NCBI GenBank assembly: GCA_907163345.1
Contig: CAJQUN010000003.1
Span: 12,814,821 to 12,878,820 of the forward strand
DNA: 64,000 bases
Direction of reading: 5' to 3'
Source: Haberlea rhodopensis
Taxonomy: Eukaryota > Streptophyta > Magnoliopsida > Lamiales > Gesneriaceae
Position numbers and translations under genes: made by a program. Each line of letters opens with the position of its first letter. Positions within the stretch are counted from its first letter, which is position 1. Positions 44,964 to 54,770 of this stretch are shown piece by piece. Below the pieces are notes generated by a model. That model was not told the origin of the DNA. It saw nothing but the letters and a program-made list of their open reading frames with translations, and ran no database searches.

Positions 44964-46080
44964 ATGGCTTCTACAAATTCTTCTTCCTCGGCCACCACAA
45001 ATTCTACACTACACTCACCCCACCAACACTTACTGATTTTTCTTCGAATTTTATTACGAATCATCGGTTAAGTGGACTCAATTACCTTCAATGGTCTCAG
45101 TCGGTGAGGATGTTTATTCGAGGTAGGGGTCGAGATGACTTTACTTCTGGCTCAAGCCGCTGCCCTGTCAAAACTGATGAAGCCGCGTTTAAAACATGGA
45201 ATATCGAAAACAATATGGTGATATCATGGCTTATCAATTCCATGACACCCGATATTGGTGAACAATTCCTATTGTATTCCACAGCCAAATCAGTTTGGGA
45301 TGCTGCCAGGGATACTTTCTCCAGCAAGGATATATCGCCGAGCTGTTTGACATCGAAAGCCGCATTCAGGCGCTGAAACAGGGGGAGTCCACCGTTACCT
45401 AGTATTTCACAGACCTTACAAGATACTGGCAACAACTGGATCTTTTCGAGTCCTATGAGTGGAAGTGTTCTGATGATGAAGCAATTCACAGATCCATCGT
45501 CGAAACTCGACGCCTTTTTCAATTTTTATTGGGCCTCAACACCAACCTTGATGATGTTCGGGCACGGGTTCTATCCATTAAGCCCCTGCCTCGGCTGCGT
45601 GAAGCCTTCTCCGCCATGGGCCATGGAGAGAGCCGAAGGAAATTAATGATGAACTCTACCAGTTAATTGAGGGATCAGCCTTGGCAGCACCAAGAACCCT
45701 TCCTGGTGCGGCACCTCAACAAGATCTTGCTTCTCATCATAATGGCTCGGTTGGGCAGCCTTCCGGTTCCTCCAATAATATGCGTAATGGTCGCCCTTGG
45801 TGTGAAAAATGCAACAGACCTAATCACACTCTTGACACTTGTTGGAAGATTCATGGTAAACCGGCAAACTGGAAATCTTTCCGTCAGCGGCGTGCTCAAG
45901 TTGCCCAATCTGACGGATCTGGCCAAGCTTCCCAACCCTTCAGCAAAGAGCAACTTGATGCCCTTCAAAATTTGTTGTCTAAAGCACTTCCATCCAACAA
46001 CGCTCCGCCTCTTGGTGCTGGTAATCATGCCCATAAAGGTATTGTTTCCAAAGCCTTGCTCTCACATCAGATGTTATCAG
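44964..46080 (+). pseudogene. Copia D gag
   Basis: ATG 44964 (MASTNSSSSATTNSTLH) starts the gene, which shifts frame near 45020. It continues LTDFSSNFITNHRLSGLNYLQWS, the copia gag (UBN2-type) N-terminus, to 45376 and then, after another frameshift, through ALKQGESTVT (about 45372-45400, then a TAG) and FQFLLGLNTNLDDVRARVLS. The zinc knuckle CEKCNRPNHTLDTC (45808-45850) is intact, followed by WKIHGKPANWK. At least three frame changes and a stop inactivate gag. Confidence 0.85.
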
Positions 46081-49000
46081 ATTATTGGATCATTGATTCA
46101 GGTGCATCTGAGCACATGACGGGGAATTTGAACATGTTTCAATCCTATCAGCCAAGCACTTTAGGTTGCTCTGTCCGGATTGCAAATGGTTGCTGCGTGC
46201 CAGTTGTTGGCACTGGTTCAGTACCCCTCTTGGAGGATTTGGTGCTAAAATTGGTTTTATATGTTCCTGATCTTGAGTGCAACCTTTTATCCGTTAGTCG
46301 CCTAAGTATGGATCTCAACTGTGTCACTAAATTCTTGTCTACCTCTTGTGTTTTTCAGGACTTGGCTTCGAGGCGGACGATTGGCAATGCTGAGATCTGT
46401 GCAGGCCTATACCTCATTCGACCCACTTGTGCTGTTGCTTCTCAGTGTGCACGTTCATTTAATTCCTCATTTTCTATTAATTCTTTGAGTTTGAACAATG
46501 ATATTTTATTATTACATTATCGTTTAGGGCATCCGAGTTTTTTGTATCTTGCAAAACTTTTTCCTTCGTTATTTCGCAACAAAAATTTGAATTCTTTCAC
46601 GTGTGATGTTTGTCAATTATCTAAACATACTTGTCATTACTTCAAACCTATTGAGTATAAGCCATCCTATCCATTCTCACTCATTCACAGCGATATTTGG
46701 GGTCCTTCCAGAGTTAAAAACGTCACTGGTTCTCGTTGGTTTTTATTGTTTGTTGATGATCACACTAGACTCTCATGGGTTTTCTTAATGAAAGACAAAT
46801 CTGAAACAAGTGACCTTTTTAAGCAATTCAACACCATGATTCAAACCCAATTCTCTACCCGTATTCGTGTATTAAAAACTGACCGTGCCCGTGACTATTT
46901 TAACTCCAACCTTGGCGCTTACCTACATACCCAAGGTATTATCCACCAAAGTTCATGTGTTGATACTCCTCAACAGAATGGGATCTCTGAGCGCAAGAAT
47001 CGTCACTTACTTGAGGTTGCTCAATCCTTACTCTTTTCCCATAATGTACCTTCTTGTTTTTGGGGTGATGCAGTTCTGACTGCCGCTTACCTCATTAATA
47101 GAATGCCCTCTCGTATCCTCAAGTTTGATGCTCCTATAAAAACCCTTCTCAGGACTTATCCTACCTCGCACCTTTTACGACTATTTCACTCAAAATCTTT
47201 GGATGTACTTTCTTTGTACACATCCACTCACATGCTCGGGGTAAACTTGACCCTCGATCGATAAAATGCATTTTTCTTGGTTATTCTCCCAACCAAAAAG
47301 GGTATAAATGCTACTCACCAATTCTCAAGCGTTTCTTCCATACCATGGATGTGACATTCTTTGAAAATCAGCCTTTTTATCCTCGTTCTTCGATTCCGGG
47401 GGAGAGCAATCTGAATGAATCTCAAACTCCAGCAGCAATCCAACCAACCATACCCATTATAGAGCCTTTCACAATCTCTCATCATCCACTTCATGTGCCT
47501 GAACCACCATTGCAGGTTTACTCTAGGAGGCATCGGGAACCTGAACAAATTCAGCCTTGTCATGACTCCTCCTTGGATCCACGTTTTGCTGAGAAACCAC
47601 GAGGTAATATTGATTCTTCTAACCACAGTATTGATGATTCTGGTGATAGGCCTATAGCAGTTAGAAAAGGGGTGAGATCATGCAATCAACATCCTATATC
47701 TAAATTTGTTTCAACTGATCACTTATCTCCTACATATCGAGCTTCTGTGTCATGTTTAGATCAGGTCCAGATACCGTCCAATGTTGAGACAGCTATGCAA
47801 GACCCAAATTGGAAATCTGCTGTCCTAGACGAAATAATAGCTCTAGAGAAAAACAAAACATGGCTCATTACTGATTTACCTCCAAATAAGAGGACTGTTG
47901 GGTGTAGATGGATTTTTTCAGTGAAACATAAATCTGATGGGAGCATAGAGCGATATAAAGCCAGATTAGTTGCAAAAGGGTATACCCAATCTTATGGCAT
48001 TGATTATCAAGAGACGTTTGCTCCAGTTGCCAGGTTAAATACTATCCGAGTTCTTCTCTCTATTGCTGGAAATATGGGCTGACCCTTATATCAGCTTGAT
48101 GTCAAGAATGCTTTTCTCAACGGAGATCTTGAGGAAGAAATCTATATGGATATTCCTCCTGGATTTGGGACTCAGTCTACGGTTAATAAAGTATGCAACT
48201 TGAAGAAATCCCTTTATGGCCTGAAGCAGTCACCCCGAGCTTGGTTCCATCGTTTCTCCACTGTTCTAAAGGGGAACGGTTACTTACAGTGTCAGTCTGA
48301 TCACACATTGTTTGTCAAAAATTCATAGGAAGGAAATATCACTATTCTTATAGTGTATGTTGATGATATTGTTCTCACAGGAAACCACAATGATGAAATG
48401 ATTAGGGTGAAAGCTCTACTTTCTAGGGAATTTGAAATGAAAGATCTAGGACATTTGAAGTATTTTTTAGGAATGGAAGTTGCTCGATCATCCAACGGTA
48501 TCTTTATTTCTCAAAGAAAATATGTATTGGACCTCCTAAAGGAAACTGGAATGTTGGGATGCAAACCCATAGACACACCGATGGACACTAAAGTAAAGCT
48601 GGAAGCAAGAGAAGACAATCCATTGGTTGACAAAGGAAGGTATCAGCGCTTACTGGGGAAGCTAATTTATCTTACACACGCCCGGATATTGGTTTTGTGG
48701 TTAGCGTTGTCAGTCAATTTATGAATAACCCAACCAAGGATCATATGGATGCTGTATATCGAATATTGAGGTATCTCAAAAGAAATCCTGGAAAGGGTTT
48801 GTTCTTCAAGAAGTCGACAAACAGAAGCGTCAAAGTTTACAGTGATGCTGATTGGGCTGGCTCTCACACTGACAGAAGATCAACATCTGCTTACTGTGCA
48901 TTTGTATGGGGAAATCTGGTAACATGGAGGAGTAAGAAGCAAACTGTTGTAGCTAGGAGCAGTGCAGAAGCAGAGTATCGTGCCTTGGCTCAAGGCATAT

Positions 49001-49299
49001 GTGAAGGAATGTGGTTGAAAAGGTTGCTAAGTGAACTCAAGCTAGACAACAATGATCCAGTTGAAATAATGTGTGATAATCAAGCCGCCATAAGCATTGC
49101 TAAAAATCCAGTGCATCATGACCGTACCAAACACATTGAGTTAGATCGACACGTCATCAGTGAAAAGATCGAGAAGAGAATTATTGATCTCAATTATGTC
49201 TCCACTCACATGCAATTTGTTGACATCTTAACTAAGGCACTTCATCATCCTTTATTTGAAGATTTTTGTTGCATGATAGACATATATGACCCTGCTTGA
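46081..49299 (+). pseudogene. Copia D pol: protease, integrase, RT and RNase H
   Basis: The frame open from 45681 to 47264 holds WIIDSGASEHMTG (46086-46124, protease), LHYRLGHPSFLYLAKLF and CDVCQLSK (integrase zinc region, about 46515-46625), HSDIWGP (46687) and VDDHTR (46753), the core, and TPQQNGISERKNRHL (46965-47010). A frameshift near 47165 and a stop at 47262 follow. RT: YKARLVAKGYTQSYGIDYQETFAPVARL (47955-48040), a TGA at 48080 in place of Trp, QLDVKNAFLNGDLEEEIYM, a TAG at 48326, then VYVDDIVLTG (48352-48381) and a frameshift near 48690. RNase H: YSDADWAGSHTDRRSTSAYC and SSAEAEYRALAQG (48838-48998), ending at 49297. Confidence 0.9.
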
Positions 49300-49306
49300 G
49301 GGGGAG

Positions 49307-49500
49307 TGTTGAATAAATAGATAGATAGAGATTGTTATGAGATAAGGAGCTAAGATAATCTTTGTATTTGATTTATTGGAGTGTTTTCTTTTCTTAGGAC
49401 TCTTTAGTATTAGAAGTCTATATAAACTACATTGTATCTCTTCTTTGATAGTAGTTTTGAATAAAGAGTTTCTAGGTCTCTTAAAACTCATCTTTCTACA
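49307..49500 (+). repeat. 3' LTR of copia D
   Basis: 194 bp, nearly identical to the 5' LTR and immediately followed by the CTTTC duplication and the rest of the kinase fragment. Confidence 0.95.
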
Positions 49501-49616
49501 CTTTCTTTTTTCGAGAAAATAATGCTAGAATTATAAGATGGTGTAAGAAATTGTATAAGAAAAGCATAATCATCTAGAGGTTTTTTTTTTTGGTTAAAAA
49601 ATATAGGCTTTGGTTC
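49501..49616 (+). repeat. Continuation of the kinase-linked host segment between copia D and the MULE
   Basis: GAAAATAATGCTAGAATTAT and the following bases match the reverse complement of 59410-59520, so the host segment interrupted by copia D continues here. It ends with the 9-base sequence CTTTGGTTC (49608-49616), which is repeated beyond the MULE. Confidence 0.85.
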
Positions 49617-49980
49617 GGGGTTTTTTAATAATATAATCGATTTTTGAAAAATATTTAACAATTTAACCGATTTTTTTTATTAGCAAACTAACTTAAGTCG
49701 CCATGTCAGATAGCGACTTCATTTGGAGTTGATATCTGACATGGCGACTTTCTTAAAAATTCTGATTTCTTTTGGTGTCGCCATGTCAGATGGCGACTTT
49801 AGGTAAAGTCGACATCTGACATGGCGACATCTTTAAATTTTTTTTTTTTAATGTAGCCATGTAAGATCCCGACATCTTATAAAAAATAATATCACCGATG
49901 TTGCCATCTGACATGGCGACATCTTTAAAAAAATATTCTTTTAATATTTCCATGTAAGATGGCGACATCTTTTAAAAAAA
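49617..49980 (+). repeat. Left TIR and GTCGCC/GGCGAC palindrome series of the MULE
   Basis: After the TIR, inverted units of GTCGCCATGTCAGATGGCGAC recur (for example 49700-49720, 49778-49798, 49896-49925), separated by A/T-rich stretches. The same kind of units stands inside the right end (52795-53000). Confidence 0.9.
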
Positions 49981-50056
49981 TATTTTTTTCACCGGTGTCG
50001 GTATATAACGACGTAAATTTCTTTTGTTTTTAAAAATTGTCGCCATCTGAGATGGC

Positions 50057-50356
50057 GACAATTGAAAAAAAAATATTTTTTATTTGATGTCGTCATTTTA
50101 GATGGCGACAACAATCAGTTTCTTCGTCTACAAAACCGAGCACAATGTTACTCATGACAATTGAAAAAAAAAATATTTTTTATTTGATGTCGCCATTTTA
50201 GATGGCGACAACAATCAGTTTCTTCGTCTACAAAACCGAGCACAATGTTACTCATGACAATTGAAAAAAAAAATATTTTTTATTTGATGTCGCCATTTTA
50301 GATGGCGACAACAATCAGTTTCTTCGTTTTCAAAACCGAACACCAGTGTTACTCAT
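50057..50356 (+). repeat. Three tandem 100-bp units in the MULE
   Basis: Units start at 50057, 50156 and 50256 with GACAATTGAAAAAAA and run through ATGTCGCCATTTTAGATGGC, GACAACAATCAGTTTCTTCG and CACAATGTTACTCAT. The second and third are almost identical apart from the last 25 bases. Each contains one GTCGCC...GGCGAC inverted pair. Confidence 0.95.
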
Positions 50357-50627
50357 TTCGTAAAGCAAAATCTCTTCGGCATTCTTAAACAAATTCTGTT
50401 CAAAATTCGTAAACATTTTCTCTCCAGAACTTGTAAACCATAATCTTCATTATTTCCTCCAGTCGTTTCCTCCGGTCGGCACATTGCAGGTACGTTATTG
50501 TGACATTATTGTACGTTTAATTACAAAATTATTTTACGTTGATTGTATGCTCAAAGAACAAACATTTTTTTCAAACTTAATTTTATAACTATAAGAATTG
50601 GTTACTATTTACAACATAATGATGACT

Positions 50628-52352
50628 TCAACGACGACGAGCTAAATTTCCTCCAGTACCACAAGGAGGAGGATTTGTTTGTCTTCTAACTCTTCGTTGT
50701 TGAACGACTTCTTTGCCCCTTTCCCTTGCCGCAGGTGTGTTGGCAGGCTGTTGAATTGGCGCCAACTGAGGGAATAGAACTGCCAAGACATCAAAATGTG
50801 AAGTCATAGATGCATATGTCGCAAACCCAAGATTGTCATTTGTATCCATGCTGCTGGACTGTGGTTGAGTGGACATGGGGATGATATGGCGTGAAGGGAG
50901 ATAGATCATATGATGGTACAGGTACAGGAATATAATAGTCTGTACACATATCTGGCTATGTCCACGTAGATGGACCTGCAATATCTGTCTGCATATGTGC
51001 AGTTGGACCTGCAATATCTGTCGGCATATGTGTAGATGGAGTGCCTGCATGGAACCGACGTGAATCAACAGACTGGACTTCATTGTATGCCGGGAAGTTT
51101 CTGTCTCATCGTTCACGAGCCACTCGCACCACATTGTCGAACATAGTCCTGTGTTGCCTCATCGACTATGTCGTAATAGGCACTCCATCAGCCAGATGTC
51201 GGTCATAGTTTGTAGTTAACTGCTGCATCTGCTCAATCTTTAAAGTCCAAAAGTCCATATAAAATTTATACATCTAAACACAATTATAAAAACAAAATTT
51301 CACGTAATTAACGTACCACATGCTACCATGCCGGGCCATCACCATGTTGATATCATGTCTGTACAAAATACTCTTGACGTCCAATGTATCTACGTGTGAC
51401 TTGTTCATACCACTCACTGTATCTACGTGCCGACCATTATTGGCCCAATATCAGATCTTTGGCTACCAAATTGCGGAGTCAAACTTGGGATTCGTGACCA
51501 TGCCCAAATCTCATTTATTGTAGTGACATCAATAATACAAGTTAGATTGACCAGAAACATATTTTAATTATTAAAACAAACAAACATATTGTTTACCTGT
51601 AAGAGTTGTAATGCACCACCTATAACTTTTTTCCCTCTCTCCGATGACGTGCATAACTCGTGATACAAGTATGCCAACACAGCACTACCCCAACTATATG
51701 TACGGGCAGAATCGATATCCTCCAACTTTTGTAAATACAATAACCTAACAAAATTGTCTGATGAATCAGGGCACACAATTCCCCATAACATCAATAACGC
51801 ACAAACCCGTGTAAACTTAGCAACATCATCTGGCGTACTATGTATCTCCAAGGGATTTTGCAGCAAATGATTTTTCAAAACAACTAATCTCAACCTCGCA
51901 CCTTTAAAATCTTTGATATCTGGTATGAATCATAAATATGTATGTCAATATTCTTGCCATTCGGGTAGAGTCCTATCATAATCTATCTCAGATACTACGG
52001 TGCCATCTACTGACAACGCCCATATTACTGCAATGTCTTGCAGTGTGATGAACGCTTCTCCCGATCTAAGATGAAATGTGTGTGTTTCACGATGCCATCT
52101 CTCAACTAAAGTCGTGATCAGGTGCATGTCAAGTTCAATCTTACCACACCTATATATATCATAAAATCTAATCACGTGCAACAAATTAACAACACGTATA
52201 TCTAGTGGACACATATCCCAAAAATAGCTATCTAGGTTTCTCACACGAAGTATGTTATCCATATCACCTCCCCATACATCCTCAGGTCGATGTGAAGACC
52301 GCAATGACAAGATATCTGTGTCAACCGGGCCTGGTTGTCTCATTTGATCCAT
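50628..52352 (-). pseudogene. Plant mobile domain (PMD) protein carried by the MULE
   Basis: ATG 52352 opens MDQMRQPGPVDTDILSL; RNLDSYFWDMCPLDIRVVNLL and LVERWHRETHTFHLRSGEAF with ITLQDIAVIWALSVDG (about 52220-52010) are the plant mobile domain (MAIN-like family). In the same frame WQEY meets TGA at 51945 and again shortly after, where Cys and Gly are usual, then FKGARLRLVVLKNHL continues (51893-51564). The C-terminus (51134-50628) is a low-complexity stretch with a duplicated LHICRQILQV and a basic end CGTGGNLARRR. Introns may explain the gaps at 51563-51135. Two nonsense codons suggest inactivity. PMD proteins are plant nuclear proteins often found in Mutator-like elements. Confidence 0.82.
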
Positions 52353-52399
52353 CCTGAAATATAATACAAAAAATTATCAACATTAATCTCAACATTACA

Positions 52400-52560
52400 A
52401 AAACTACCCGCCACCGCCTCCGACCTGACCCCGCCGCCCACCCTCGCCGCCGCACACGTTGGTCACCGCCGCCGTCGCCCACGCACGCCGGCAGTCGCCC
52501 TCCCATGACAACCTCGAAGCACCAGCCACCTCAATCCGGAGTCGAGTCATGGCCGCCTTC
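52400..52560. other. GC-rich segment within the AT-rich MULE
   Basis: About 150 bases here (CCGCCACCGCCTCCGACC-like) are over 60 percent G+C while flanks are around 30 percent. It lies upstream of the PMD gene and might be captured host DNA or a promoter CpG patch. Reading frames across it (Gly/Arg/Ala-rich) are not recognisable. Confidence 0.6.
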
Positions 52561-52789
52561 TTTTGGAACAAACTTTTCACCATCCACAACACCAAAATAT
52601 ATACCAACAAATAATATACTCCCAATGCATATATCAAAATCATAATTTATCTAAAATCAACAAATAACAAAAAAACTTACCTTTTGGAGAGAAATCGGAC
52701 GATTTTTCGCGAGGTTGCGGTTGGAGATGGAGAAAGAAATATGAAATGTGTAACGGCGGCCGTGTAAAATAAGGAAACTAGGGTTATAA

Positions 52790-53083
52790 TTTGCATTGGT
52801 GTCCACATCTCAGATGACGACACCACCAATAAAAGAAATATTTTTTTATTGGATGGCGACACTAATGAAAAAATATTTCACATTTTCAGATTTACAAAAG
52901 TCGCCATGTCAGATGGCGACTTCTTTTGAAGTCGACATCTGACATGACGACACCAAAAGAAATCTTAATTTTTAAGATAGTCGTCATCTGACACGACGAC
53001 TTAGGTCAATTTGCTAATAAAAAAAATATTTTGGTTAAATTGTTAAATACTTTTCTAAATTCGATTAAATTTTTAAAAAAGCC
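52790..53083 (-). repeat. Right TIR and palindrome series of the MULE
   Basis: Three to four GTCGCC/GGCGAC or GTCGTC/GACGAC inverted units occur at 52800-53010, and the terminal repeat runs to 53083, matching the left end in inverted orientation. Confidence 0.9.
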
Positions 53084-53128
53084 CTTTGGTTCTGCATCAT
53101 ATTTGCTTTTTTTTTTTTGGTTGCGATA

Positions 53129-53623
53129 ATGACATTAAAATCAATTCCAATTTCGTATTCTTGCTTTCTCAATACTAGCGCTAACGTTCTATATTCTCTC
53201 TGTTCGAATTTCTCAAGTTCTATCGAGGTGTGGAGGGCTCTCGACACAACGCCCCAGAAGCCAAGGTTTAATCTTTTCATATATGATATTTTTTCATTCG
53301 TCGGCTTTGCGGATAAGATATTTAAGAATTCAGAATTAGTACTGAGAAGTATTGGGTATAAATTTATTTACAGCATCCCTCCCCCAGCCACCCGTCGCTT
53401 ACAATATTCCCGTGGGGATAGAGATACGCATTGCACGAGTCGGAATCCGGATATGGTCTGTTATTGGTGCATGCGATTGATGAAATTGGGTAGAATACGG
53501 AGGCTTTCGAGCTCTGTATCGGACCTGAACCGGTTTGGGAAGGTTGTTAAGGCTGCCTCTTTATTCCCTGATGAGCCTGTGTTTGATGCTCTCAACCAAT
53601 GTAACACAATCTCTGAAAGTTAA
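53129..53623 (+). CDS. ORF X, hypothetical protein of 164 residues
   Basis: ATG 53129 (MTLKSIPISYSCFLNTSA) is the first ATG; the open frame extends a few codons upstream to 53117. There is a mildly hydrophobic N-terminus and a middle with FIYDIFSFVGFADKIFKNSELV. Near residues 113-123 are two cysteines, in MVCYWC. The end is DEPVFDALNQCNTISES, stopping at 53623. Its start region recurs inverted at 54440-54510 (QFQFRILAFSIP in a shifted frame), and its last codons and 3' flank recur inverted at 43255-43582. I do not recognise the family. It may be one exon of a larger gene or a decayed fragment. Confidence 0.35.
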   Translation: MTLKSIPISYSCFLNTSANVLYSLCSNFSSSIEVWRALDTTPQKPRFNLFIYDIFSFVGFADKIFKNSELVLRSIGYKFIYSIPPPATRRLQYSRGDRDTHCTSRNPDMVCYWCMRLMKLGRIRRLSSSVSDLNRFGKVVKAASLFPDEPVFDALNQCNTISES

Positions 53624-54543
53624 AAGGCTTTGTCTGCTTCAATTTTTAGTGAATTGTGTTTATTTTTTCCAAAATGGCAGAGGAAAATGAGAGAGAGTCC
53701 ACACCCTGAGTTTTTTTAGTGTGTATTTTCTAGGAAGTGAGAGCACTTCTGTTGTTATTCTATGATGTAATTTCTGGACCATAAACTAATACTATTTGTT
53801 TACAGATATGCTTCAAGGCTTGAATTAATTGTTGAACTTTGAATTTGAAGGAAATGTCCGCTTGATGTTGTTTGATTCTTAATCATCTCAAATGCTAGAG
53901 ATCTTGTAGAGTTTTGTTCTATTCATTTACGATATATTTGAAAGATTTTGAGCTTTTTAGGCACAATGTGGTCGTGATAGATAATTTATTTTGCTCTTTG
54001 ATCTCATTTAAAGTACTAATAGATTAGAATTGATATAATGTTACTAGCTGAAAATTGATTTAGTTTGATAATTGAAGTATCCTTTATTATAACTATATAA
54101 AGCATTTTGTGCTGGATTTAGGCATGATACTTCTTACCACTTTGTTGGCAATGTTGTTGGTTTCATCATTCATTTCCATGGCATAAATGAGGTTCTGATG
54201 AGAGTGTTTGGTGTGGTCAGAGTTAGGAGGAGAAAGATAAATAGCTGGATTGTAAAGTGCAATTACAATATGCTCTACTAGATCCAATATTTAATATAGG
54301 GAAAAAATGTTTCTAATACTGAATTATTTTGTCCTTTTTAAGTGGTTGCAATCTTGAAATTTCCAGATAAAATTATGATTTGACAAAAGTGAAATGTAAA
54401 CTGTAAAATATTTATATATTACGTTACACATATGCAACGCATATCCGTAGTCTAGTGGTATTGAGAAAGCAAGAATACGAAATTGGAATTGAGAGAATAC
54501 CTGAAACTTTAATCCCATTAACGCAAAAAAAAAAAAGGCTTGC
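53624..54543. other. Flank of ORF X
   Basis: 53624-53900 is the original of the inverted copy at 43255-43582. 54440-54543 is an inverted copy of 53093-53178 (shared TTCCAATTTCGTATTCTTGC). Between them I see nothing recognisable. Confidence 0.6.
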
Positions 54544-54548
54544 AAATA

Positions 54549-54770
54549 TATTATAATAGAACAATCATAATCATAGTGAGAATAAAACTCAAACTTAGTT
54601 AAAAGAAGGGATGATACATCAGTTTATATAAAAGCAAGATAAAAGATCTTAACTAATCAGCTAAGGAATAGCCACAATAATATGCTAACAAACTAACTAA
54701 TAATCTAATCTTACTAACTACAAATCAGCCTTATTAACAAAACTATCTTATCTTAACAAACTATCTGATA
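54549..54770 (-). repeat. 3' LTR of copia E
   Basis: On the minus strand it begins TATCAGATAG and ends CTATTATAATA, unusual in lacking the canonical TG...CA ends. It contains TATATAAA (54623-54630, minus). The gag-pol stop codon TAG lies within its first ten bases. Confidence 0.95.

Larger units (their letters stand above)
44525..49500 (+). mobile_element. Copia element D, full length, target duplication CTTTC
   Basis: Two LTRs (44525-44719 and 49307-49500) in the same orientation, primer site TGGTATCAGAGC at 44720-44731, gag-pol, and polypurine tract TTGAGGGGGAG (49296-49306). CTTTC flanks it at 44520-44524 and 49501-49505. The LTRs differ at about three bases plus one indel, so it is fairly recent, but gag-pol has frameshifts and stops. 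Small LTRs and the knuckle type suggest the Ale/Retrofit lineage. Confidence 0.96.
49617..53083 (-). mobile_element. Mutator-like element (MULE) with long TIRs, target duplication CTTTGGTTC
   Basis: Terminal inverted repeats of over 120 bp: the left begins GGGGTTTTTTAAT and the right, inverted, GGCTTTTTTAAAA. Both share TATTTAACAATTTAACC, TTATTAGCAAA and then CTAAGTCG(C/T)C(A/G)TGTCAGAT(A/G)(G/A)CGAC. The 9-bp duplication CTTTGGTTC (49608-49616 and 53084-53092) is the MULE hallmark. No MuDR-type transposase was seen; it carries a plant mobile domain (PMD) gene. Strand is given for that gene. Confidence 0.93.

Noticed and set aside
52404..52643. Gly/Arg-rich frame in the GC-rich segment of the MULE
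   Set aside because: Low-complexity product of composition, no recognisable motif; recorded as a composition anomaly only.
53117..53128. Upstream start of ORF X at a TTG codon
   Set aside because: A TTG start is not credible for a plant nuclear gene; ATG 53129 is the first proper start.
53129..53623. ORF X as a pentatricopeptide-repeat protein
   Set aside because: A few residues are reminiscent of such repeats but no 35-residue periodicity can be seen.
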